Source: Ulva prolifera (lineage: Eukaryota; Chlorophyta; Ulvophyceae; Ulvales; Ulvaceae). From it: 64,000 bases of DNA. The notes under the pieces were generated by a model. That model had not been told where the DNA came from, did not search any database, and saw only the letters and a list, made by a program, of their open reading frames with translations. The stretch is from contig CM041197.1 of NCBI GenBank assembly GCA_023078555.1, positions 9,606,552-9,670,551 on the forward strand, written 5' to 3'. Below, piece by piece: positions 39,143 through 48,496 of the stretch. The stretch's first letter is position 1; each line of letters begins with the position of its first letter. A program made the translations under genes and the position numbers.

Positions 39143-39170
39143 GCCATCCTGCAATCGATTGCAGGATGGC
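39143..39170. repeat. 28-bp perfect palindrome in the retroelement
   Basis: gccatcctgcaatc is followed directly by its reverse complement, with extra pairing outside (gcgggc near 39128, gcccgc near 39173). The coding frame of the element changes near here, so it may mark an insertion or a duplicated junction. Confidence 0.9.
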
Positions 39171-39264
39171 AAGCCCGCAGATGCACGGTCCCCGGCGGTG
39201 CAAGCCGGTCTGCGCGCATTGTTCCCACCAGTAGATCTGCCGGCTGCTCTGGAGCCTGACCCGG

Positions 39265-41686
39265 ATGTCCCCGCTCTGTGGCCTGACGTGGGAGGCGCTG
39301 GTGGCGGCAGCGGCCGCCGTGAGCGCACACCATCGAGGGTCATCGGCCGGCCCGTCCGGCTGGACGTTCGAAATGATCTGCGCAGCATGCCAATCCTCGG
39401 ACGCAGCCACCGACGCGCTGCTGGCCGTCGTCAACCACATGCTGTCCGGCATGCTGCCACGGGAGACGTTCCTGCTGGACGGGCTCGTCATCGACCTGGA
39501 GAAGCTGGACGGTGGCACGCGGCCGATTGCGGTGGGGGAGACCTGGTACCGGTTCGCGGCAGTGTGCGCCCTGCGCGAGTACGGCCGTGGCATCGGAGAG
39601 TGCCTGGCGCCGCTGCAAGTCGGCGTTGGCACGCGGGGCGGGACCGAGACAGTCGTGCACTGCCTGTCTTCCGCTCTCGCTGAGGGCGCTTCGGTGTTCT
39701 CGGTCGACATGAAGAACGCCTTCAACTGCATCGACCGCGCGGCCATGTTTGCCCCGTGAAGGAGCGTGCCCTGGCGCTGCTGCCCTTCACGCAGTGGGCG
39801 TACGGCGCTGGGACCTCGCTGCACATTGCCGGCGCTCCGGAGGACGTCGAGCCGGTTCTCTGCCAACGTGGCGTCCGCCAAGGTGACCCCCTGGGTCCCT
39901 CCTTGTTTGCGGTGACCCTGCAGCTTGTCCTCAAGCGTGTCGACGCGTCAGGCGCCGGCGCCCCTGTGGTGGCGTACCTGGACGAAGTCAGCATCGCGGG
40001 CGACCTTGCGGCTGGAGCTGCCGTACGCGTGTTCCGGCCGCACGCGTGTTCCGGCGGCTGTGCGTGGAAGCTGATGGCGTGCGCAGCATCGGGCTGGAGG
40101 TGAATCCGGCCAAATGCGGCGTCCACAGCGCCGACGCTGAGGCGGTGGCCGCTGTGGCCACGGAGCTCGGCATTCGGCATCTGCACGCGGGCTTCAAGGC
40201 AGTCGGCTCGCCGCTGGGCACCCCAGAGTACGTCGCCGAGGCGCTGGACGCGCGGGCACGCGAGGTTGAGGGCCTCGTCGAGACCCTCGTGCGCATCCCG
40301 CTCTCAGTGCAGGCGCAGTTCCTCCTGCTGCGTGTGTCCCTGAGTGTGTGCATGACGCACCTGATGCGGACGGTGCCGTATGCCGTGCTCGAGCCGCACA
40401 TGCGCAGGGCGGAGGCTGCTGTGTGGCGCGGTGCCGCCGCGATCCTGTGCCTGCCGCCTGATCATGAGGTTGCAGAGGCTGCTGCCGCGTCTGACAAGGC
40501 CACTGACGCTGAGACCCGGCGGCTGTCCTATCGGCTGATGTCCCCCGTCCGGCATGGCGGGCTCGGACTGACGATGCTGGTGGACAGCGTCGCTGACGCG
40601 GCTTTCCTGTCAGGGGCTGGCACGGCCGAGCGCAACCTCGCCGGCTGCCCGGACCTGCCTCACCCCCTACGCGGCCACAGGCGGGGCAGCCTGTTACAGC
40701 GCTGGCAAGGCTTGTTCGACGAGCTGGATGAGCTGCTAGGGTGGGAGGCCGACGCCCGCGACCTACCGGACGAGTTCGTCTCGGGCAAGCTGCTGGCGGC
40801 CCAGCGTGAGGTGGGGCGCTCGGTCGCGGACCATGCGGCCTCACTCCAGCTACAGTGCATCAACCTCGACACGCCGGCCGTCAGGCGGGAAGCGGCATGG
40901 CTGAAGAGCGCATTGGGGGTCCGGCAGGTGCCTTTCTCTCCGCTCTGCCGGGCTGCGTTCTCACCCTGGGCGACGACGTGTTTGTCCTGGCGGTGTGGCA
41001 CCGCCTGCGATTCCGCGTCCCGACGGAAGCCCCCCCCCCCCCCTTCTCCGTGCAAATGCACTGCAGGTGTTGCCGCCAAACTAGACCATGCCATGGTCTG
41101 CAAGAAGGTGGCAATGGAGACCCAGATGCGCCATGATAACCTGGCTCGTGCCTTGCGCCTGGTCGCCTCTTGCGCCGGAATGCAGTCTGCCCTGGAGCCG
41201 CTCTACCGTGCCCTTGCGATGGGCGAAAGAGTGGAGCTGAATCGCCGTGGGGACATCGCCGTGGTCATGCCGCGCCTGGAGATGGCGGCCGTGGACGTCG
41301 TAGTCACACATGCGCCGGCGGCCTCATCCGTGGCCGCTGCGGCGCGGGAGACGGGCGCGACGGCGGAGCGGGCGGAGGACAGGAAGCGGGACCGCTTCCG
41401 GCGGGACGTGCCTGACCATGCCGCGTTCCGGTTTGTTCCGTTTGCAGTCGAATCGTGTGGCTTCATGGGCAAGGCTGCCGTGAGGTTCGTTGGTCAGTTG
41501 GGGGACGTGGCCGCTGCCGGTGGGCGCATCTCCAAAGGCGCGTCTGTCCAATGGGCGCTGCGGGTGTTGGCAGTGTCGTTGCAGCGGGGCAATGCGGACA
41601 TGTATCGGAAGTCTGGGCTTGCCATCTCTCGGGAGCAGGGGTTGCGGCATGATGCGGGCCTGGAGGATGCGATCCTGCCGGATTGA
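39265..41686 (+). pseudogene. Frameshifted reverse transcriptase / PD-(D/E)XK-like endonuclease ORF
   Basis: The coding similarity runs through three frames: 39265-39759, then about 39756-40040, then 40046-41686. A further excursion occurs at about 40930-41045, where GAFLSALPGCVLTLGDDVFV is in another frame and the frame returns at a C run. The third RT motif reads YLDE instead of Y-x-DD. After the RT a Cys/His cluster (CKC...DHAMVC) and a segment GDIAVVMPRLEMAAVDVVVT followed by RFVPFAVESCGFMGKAA look like a restriction-type nuclease core. With at least four frame changes the copy is not expected to be autonomous. Confidence 0.75.
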
Positions 41687-41839
41687 GGTGTGAGTGCCGT
41701 TGTAGTGTTCGTGCGTATGTTGATGTTGATTCGGGTGAGATTCGGTTTCAGTGTTCTCTCCCGTTCACTCGTTTGCAAAGAAGCAGCTGTGAGGCACCCA
41801 CCGGTAAGCCTGGGAACGCAAGGGTGTCATCGGGGACGC

Positions 41840-44737
41840 GATGGAGGAACTTCTTGGATGCCTGGCTTGGCCTTCCTGTGCCCGTACGCACTTTGGACCG
41901 CACGTCTGGAGCATTCACAATTGCAGGCAGCTCCGTTCACGTGCAAAGCTGCATAGCGGCAAGCAACAACCTGCAGCATACGCAGGTGCCAAGCCCCACC
42001 CAGACGAAATTGATCTAGCCACGGCGACATTGAACACAGGTCTGTTCAGAGGCGATTACACAGCCCGAAACACCGGACAGATCTCGATGCAAGACACGGA
42101 ACGCATCCTCACATGCATGCCGACGGCAGGCTGCAGAACACTCTGCAGGTCTTCCATTCCCTTGAATAGTGGCAAGTTGCTCCAGTGCCCCACAATTGAA
42201 TTTTGTTCTGGCGGGAAAACCGACGGCTCGCTTCGCTTGCCTTCGGGATTTTTCCAAAATTTTCGAAATCTGGCGGGAAAACGATCGGTTTGCACCTTGA
42301 GACCCCTTCGTTTCAGCAGGAAAACCGACGACTCCCTTCGCTGGCCGTCGAGTCTTTCCCTGTCTCATCAGTTTTTGTCGGGAAAACCGATCAGTTTGTA
42401 GAGCGCTGGTTGCAACAGCACCAGGAAGATGCACAACGGCGCGTTGACCCACGTGACACGCTCAAATCGGGACATCGCTTCAGAAGACTTGACTCATGCA
42501 GTGCTCCGGCTGCAACTGTTGCATGTCAATACTCTCCATGCAGCCCGCACGGCCGTAGTCGCGGCCGCCCCTTTTGTCGCCCCTGCCCCAGCCTCCTCCC
42601 ACCCCTCTGAAGTGCCCCTCCTTCAACGCCGAGCCCCGCACATCATAATCGCTGCTGCCGTTCGCTGACCGCTGCCACTGCCGCGACGCCCTCCGATCAC
42701 GCCCTCCCCCGGCTGGGATGTCCCCTCCTCCACACCGGCGTAGCTACGCGGCCGCTAGTGTGCATTGTCAGTGCCCGCATGCTGCCGCGCTCTACTCGTC
42801 GTCCCTATGCGGCGGCCACTGACCGTGGCTCCCACGGCGACGGTGGCGGCTGCGCCTCCAGCGCCGGCCATCTTGCTGGCCGTGCTGTGGGTGCTGGGCA
42901 TGCTGTAAACTTCGTCAGACATGGCATTATCCTGCATGGAAATCGCCTTCAGGACAGAGGGTGGACTACGCGAGAGTGGCCGGCAAGTGTGCGCGACCTG
43001 AAATCAGGGCCACGGCATAGTGCATAATCGCGGCGCAGGCTCAACGCACACACACACACTGCTGTGGGCGTTCACGCGCGCAAGTGACCGAGAGCGCCCA
43101 CGTGCATGGCGTGCATGTGCACAGGGCGCACTGCCTGAAAGTATGCTCGACACGCGCCGTTTTTAGCGCGGCTGAGAAGAGCAAACAATACGGAGCATCT
43201 GGCTGTAGCGCCCGACATGGCGCAGTGACACCTCACGGGTGCCGACCCTCCCTCGGACCACATCAGGTCTCTAGCAAGCAAAAATGCAGAGCAGACAATA
43301 CCACACCAGCAATCCCCCCGCCGCTACTGCCACCCCCCCCCCCCAAGGCCCCCTGCATCTGTCACAACCTCCGCCTCCACGAGCAAAGCTCGTGCCGTGC
43401 TGGCGGCATCACCACCCCGCCGCCGTCGGCACCCTCCTCTGCCTCGCGAGCGATGGCGCTGCGGGGCTGCGCGAGCACGTCCACCGTCGGCGCCGCGGCG
43501 CATGCTGCGCCACGCTGACAGCGGCCGCTCATCTTCGCCATCCGGCAGCGAAGCGTAGCAGTCGCGCAGCTTGACGACCTTGTGCGGCCTGCTGCCTCCT
43601 TCGCTTCGCTTGCAGCACCCGGCTCAGCACAGGCATAGGTTACTGCCGGCGCGACATTCCTGGCATGCGGCGGCGGCGGCGGCCTCGGACCGCTTCCACC
43701 CGCAGCCCGCAGACCACGCCACAGCACAGCAGGGGAACCAGGAGCGTGTGAAGACAGCTTATCCGCGGCTGTGGTTGCCGTGCACCTTGTAATTGTCAAC
43801 GGACCAACAAGTCCATCTGAGAGGGGCAAGAGACAATGTTCGAAGGCCAAGTTGCCCTCGAGGAGCAGCGGGACATCTCAGAATTGATATTGAGCGACAA
43901 TCACGTGTGAGAGCGAGGAACAACGAGTGACTCCACAAAGCGTCAAAGCGCACTCTGGCCTCCACGACAGCTTCCATCAGGGAGAGCGGAAGCCCCCCGT
44001 GGCAAGTAGCTCGCCCTCCCGCGCCTGGGGCCCGCACGGCGTCCAGTCCCCAGACACCCCCGGCCCGCACAGGTAGCCCTTCTCCCCCGATAGCATCCAT
44101 GCCGCCGGCCCCTGCACCGGAACATTGAACATGATAATTCGAGGCTGAGACAGCAACTAAATATGACGTAAAACCTAGTTGTGGTGAAGTGGCTCTGCGA
44201 GCCAAGGCATGCGGCTGCAAGAGATCATGTGCACGTGTGAGATGTTGCGGTGAGTGGCTTTTCTCGCACAAACTCACACGCAGGGGCCGTATGGCCGCAC
44301 CGGCCGCCGGTACGCAGGTGCGGAGAGGAGCAGTCCAGGCGGCGGGGGGCACCACACTTTGCCCTCACTCTGCTCAATTTGCACATCAATTCGCATCAGG
44401 CGATCTGCATCGGCTACATCCGCCTACGACGGCAACCGCATCGCCTCCTGGAAGCGCGCGAGCAGCGACTGCACGTGCTCCGGGTGTCCCTGTGGCCACG
44501 CTTCAACCCCCCATCTCAAAGGCAGGTCTCCGCCCACGTGCCGCGTCTGGATCTGACCGTGGAATACCTTTCGCTCGCACCACCACCACGGCAGGCGCGT
44601 CCGCGGCGGTGGGGTCGGCAGGGGGGGGCTGACGGTCTCGACGGGCAAGACCGCTGCGCGGAGGGGCGGCACCGTAATGCACGAGCGTGAGAAGGAGCTG
44701 CCCGGAACTCACCGTTGACAGGCTGCCATCCTCCAGT
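41840..44737 (-). pseudogene. Broken duplicate of the RAP/RGG segment (copy 2)
   Basis: Collinear with 31005-34227. The RAP exon remnant still reads GPAAWMLSGEKGYLCGPG but stops resembling the domain after about 45 residues, because the region matching VRVPASPVRHVPNMQF and beyond is deleted. The upstream helical exon lacks roughly 200 bp of its middle. The donor equivalent to 33641 is kept (gtgagg). The RGG exon is interrupted by stops. A roughly 240-bp insertion (42160-42410) is specific to this copy. It contains only the 3' exons of the parent gene and starts right beside the retroelement. Confidence 0.8.
42200..42410. repeat. Tandem duplicated unit with four GGGAAAACCGA-type motifs
   Basis: Two diverged units of about 105 bp (from about 42207 and 42310). 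Each contains two related motifs: ggcgggaaaaccgac at 42210, ggcgggaaaacgatc at 42272, gcaggaaaaccgac at 42316, tcgggaaaaccgatc at 42378. Present in copy 2 of the segmental duplication and absent from copy 1, so it was inserted there or lost from copy 1. Confidence 0.8.
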
Positions 44738-44847
44738 AACTGGCCGCGTGACTGGCCAGTGACTGGACAGACGTCCCGGCCACAAAGCGCTGCGGAAGGC
44801 GACCGCTGCGTGGTGGCGGAGTGACAGCGCCCGACAAGCTGCCGGCG

Positions 44848-47800
44848 TCACACCTCCGACAGCTTCTCCTGCACTGCTATGCCCATGTGGCGGCCCGCAC
44901 CGGACCGCCGCACAAGCACCACGTCGCCGAGGCGCATGGCGGTGACGGGAATCGTCCGCCATGGCTCGTCAGCGGCCGCGGCGGCGTCGGCGCCGGGGCC
45001 CACGAGCTTCACCGTCTCGGCGTTCTGGAGGATGACAGAGTGCTCCGCGCCGTCAGCGGTTTCGACTGTGATGATGACTAGTGGCCGCGCCTCCACCTGC
45101 GCAATGTAGCCGAATGGGTCAATATTTCGCCTGTGTATCATTGTCTGTCCCAGAGGCTCCCAAGCTGTGACGGAGAGCCGCTTCAATGACCTCACGAATC
45201 GTACAGGCCACCCTGGCCTGTGTTGTGAGCTCCGACAAATGAAGCTACAGACGGGGACCCGCGCTCGCCTCTCCAGGCGGCAACTCAATGTTTTCCCGCA
45301 AAAGCGGCCGTAGCCAGTCACCAGGTCAAGTGGCCTCAACAGGGTGCTCCACATCCAAGCGCAACTGGACAACATGCATCAACGTGGCCGCCAGCTGTGC
45401 TACTGGCAGCTGATGTGCACGACGCCACAATCAGCAGCGACCGCGACTGGCCTGCAGAAGGAGGCAGGGGTGTTGGGGGGGGGGGGGGGGGGGGGGTTAG
45501 TTCACCTTGCAGCGGCCGACGACTTCGGAGCGTGTGCGGCCGCGGGCATCGGCGACGAGCACGGAGGCGCCGGCGCGCAGCTCGTCGAGGTACGCGGTCT
45601 TCTCGGCGGAGGCCTGGACGTATGCATGCACAGGGCCAGCGTTGACGCGGAAGGCACGGCTGTTGATGTACGCGCTCTCCTCGCACTGCACATGCGCTCG
45701 GTTGCCTCAGGCCTGGTGAAGGCTGGCACCGTGCTGCCGCACGGTGCCGGCGCACGGGAGACGGCGGCGATGCCATGGAGCAGCACGGGCGCTGCTGCGG
45801 TGCTCCGCGGGCGGCGGGGATGACAGGCCGCAACCGACACAGCAGTAGGGAAACATGGTGGTGCGGAACCCGGCTGCGCAGTGTATGCGATCTCACCGGC
45901 CCAGTCAACATAGCATGCATGATTCACCCTTTGCTGCGGACGGCCACAATCTCGCCTTCGCGGCCCTTCGAACCCCCCATTTCAGGGCCGACACCAGCGC
46001 GCAACAGCACACGACCATGAGTTCGTACCGTCGTGCGGCACAGGCTGCTGGGTACAGGCGCAGGTGTGTGTGACTGGATGGCGTATGCGGCGGGCATGGT
46101 GGCATTGTGTTTTGTGGCCAGGGGCGCCGGAGGGGGAGGGTGGATGCGCACCTCGGAGTGGACGAGGAACAGGGTGCGGCAGAAGTTGCCGACGAGCAGG
46201 CCCTCGCCCGGGGAGAGGCGGCTGCAGAGGTCGACGCAGACGCGGTCGCCCATCGGCAGCTGCCCCACCGCCGTCACCGTGGCCGGCTGCAGCGGCTGCG
46301 CGGAGCCTGCGAGCTCGTGCTCGCGCACGTGCGACAGCACCTCCCGCACCTGCAGCACCACCTCCATGCTTATGGCCTTATGTATGACGGTATGTATGAA
46401 CGAATCCATAGCCATACTGAATGCATCCCAAAGCCATACCCTTTTGGGCATTATTATTATTATCATTTCATTTGTTTTGTAGACAACTCTGGAATTCGGG
46501 ACGGAACGAGGCACCCGAGCTACATGCTTCCGCCAACTGAGAGGCGTGCATTCCGTGGGAAGGGATGGGGAGGATGTGAGGAGTGGTGGTATGCTAGTGT
46601 GCCGGTGACCGCGCCCTGGACGCTGGTCCACGTGCGGCAACGTGTCGAGGCATGCATGTGTGCAGAGACATGGATGCCTGATTGGAGAAGCCGTGGTTGT
46701 GTGGCTGTCGATGTCTCCGGGACCTGGTGCCAGACGGTGGATCGCTGGACTGCAGCGAAGTGGCTGTGCAGCCTCTGCATGGCCATGGCAAGCAGGAGCA
46801 CAAGCCCAGCATTGGCTGTGTACGGGCGACAGCGGCGGCTATGCAACTTCAGGCACAGGCGAAAGTATCCCTGGACAAGGTAGCAAGAGGTGTGCATCAG
46901 AACATGTCAGGATGTGTATCAGAACGGTTAACTGACAGCAGGGGCAGCTTTGACAGGGGCATGATCTGGCAGACCTGCGCGACGTCGTCCGTTGCGAGTA
47001 CAACCCCATCAACTCCTTTCTCCAAAGCGCCAAGCAGAGTCCGAGCATCTGCCGCAGTTGATGCCACCATCAGCAGCTGCAAGCGGCTGCTACCACCACC
47101 AGCCTGGGCTGCAGCGACCAGGTTCTCGGCTGGGATAATAGACCAGTCTGTGGCGTCTACGACGATGGTGCCGGCAAGGCCTCCGCTCGCCATGGCTGTG
47201 ATCCTGTGTTCGCAACAAGCATGCTCAGCATGTTGACCCGATGATCGTAAGGTTGCGGCAGCATTGCTCGTTGCAGAAAGCACACGTACTGACAAGGTGA
47301 AATCACTTGTACCAGGCCAACACCTTCACAGTTTCGAAGGTCATTCTCTGCTGTGGGCTGCATGCACATGGTGGAGACGCACTTCTGCTCGAGATCCTGG
47401 AATTCGTCCCCGTCACTGACACGCACAAACTCTCCGACCTCATTCCTTCCGAAAGAAGAAGCTTCTTCATCGTACAGCTTTCCACCATCTGTGGAGCCAT
47501 AGTAAAGGTTGGCAGATGCCAGGCTGAGCCAGCTCGAGCAGTCTTGGCCATCATCCACCAGAAACGTCTTGACTCCGGCCTCTACACATCCAGTGAACAC
47601 GCCCTACATTGAACTTGCGGGTGGGAGATATTGATACGTACACCAGTGATTCCTTTACGAAATATCTTCAAAGTCATGGAGAGGAGGCAACACGTCTCCA
47701 GCCGTGCAGCTTGAGTAAACATGCCTTCTCGTGAGTCATGACCCACACATCCTTGCCTGCTGAGGCATTTACGACGCATGTTCTACCACGGCTGCGATGT

Positions 47801-47862
47801 GCTTTCAGCCGTGGCCCGCGACTTGCAATTCGAGGTTGCTGCATACGCACTACCGCAGACAT
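44848..47862 (-). CDS. 3-dehydroquinate synthase II (DHQS-II), probably plastid-targeted
   Basis: DHQS-II converts 2-amino-3,7-dideoxy-D-threo-hept-6-ulosonate to 3-dehydroquinate in archaea; plant and algal homologues exist with unclear roles (family knowledge). Six exons give 421 aa with consistent phases: 47725-47862, 47324-47603, 46975-47195, 46152-46349, 45506-45685, 44848-45096. The N-terminus (MSAVVRMQQPRIASRGPRLK, then AHRSRGRTCVVNASAGK) is a typical plastid transit peptide. Family motifs in order: KDVWVMTHEK, VEAGVKTFLV, ATDWSIIPAENL, LEKGVDGVVL, PATVTAVGQLPMGDRVCVDL, PGEGLLVGNF, FRVNAGPVHAYV, NAETVKLVG, GDVVLVRRSGAGRHMGIAVQ. The first intron best fits a GC-AG type (donor AAG/gcatgt at 47724). 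A 22-base C tract follows the fifth donor. The 3' exons are much more GC-rich than the 5' exons. Confidence 0.88.
45475..45496 (-). repeat. 22-base C tract (sense strand) after a DHQS-II donor
   Basis: Exon ends at 45506 on the minus strand. The intron begins gtgaactaa, then runs into C. Confidence 0.95.
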
Positions 47863-48496
47863 ATAGCTCTGATTCTTTCTGCTTGAACGAAGAATATGCT
47901 CACGTGTCACTCGAACACCAGCGATGGTTCAAGGTTCTCAATGTCGCTGGCGCGATCACCGTTGGACGCTCAGCGGATGTGACTGCGTCCTTCCCACGCG
48001 GTACAGAGCAGTATGGCAAGCAGTCACACGCTTGGATTTGTATGTGTGCTGCGATTCAGTGATCACTATGAAGCATGCTCTATGCTGTCGTTGAACCTTG
48101 AACCGTGCACGATATTTTCCCTCATCAACCCGAAACCACTAAGGGGAAAGGGGTTGAATGTCCTGCACACCACTGTAGAAGCAAGGAATCCGGAGAACAA
48201 CACGCATATCACCGAGATCTGGATGGTACATGGAGCTACGTTGGTTCTGATAACGATGCACTGTGTTTTGAACTGTGCTCCACTGGTCGGCAAATTGTGT
48301 CAAACCGAGCCGTGCAGATGAAATGTTTTCCTTAACAATTACATCGCGGCCACTATATGACAGACATCTTCCCATTCCAGCTGTCCGCCGAGATGCCTGT
48401 TATGAAAGCCATGCACCCATGCAAGATCACCTGCCCCACAGAATCATCCAATCCATAATCAGCATTGCATGCGTCACCAACAGTAGAGTTTCAATA
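47863..48496. other. Intergenic region upstream of DHQS-II
   Basis: No supported ORF. It should contain the DHQS-II promoter and the 3' end of the next minus-strand gene. Confidence 0.6.

Larger units (their letters stand above)
38318..41686 (+). mobile_element. Degenerate non-LTR-type retroelement
   Basis: A plus-strand reverse transcriptase region with an N-terminal basic segment and a C-terminal nuclease-like region. RT blocks seen: GPSGWTFEMICAAC, DGLVIDLEKLDGGTRPIAVG, FSVDMKNAFNCIDR, RGVRQGDPLGPSLFAVTLQL and AYLDEVSIAGD. No LTRs, poly-A tail or target-site duplication were identified, so the boundaries are those of coding similarity only. A 27-base C tract (38548-38574) and a 28-bp perfect palindrome (39143-39170) lie within it. 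Its 3' end is next to the start of duplication copy 2. Confidence 0.75.
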
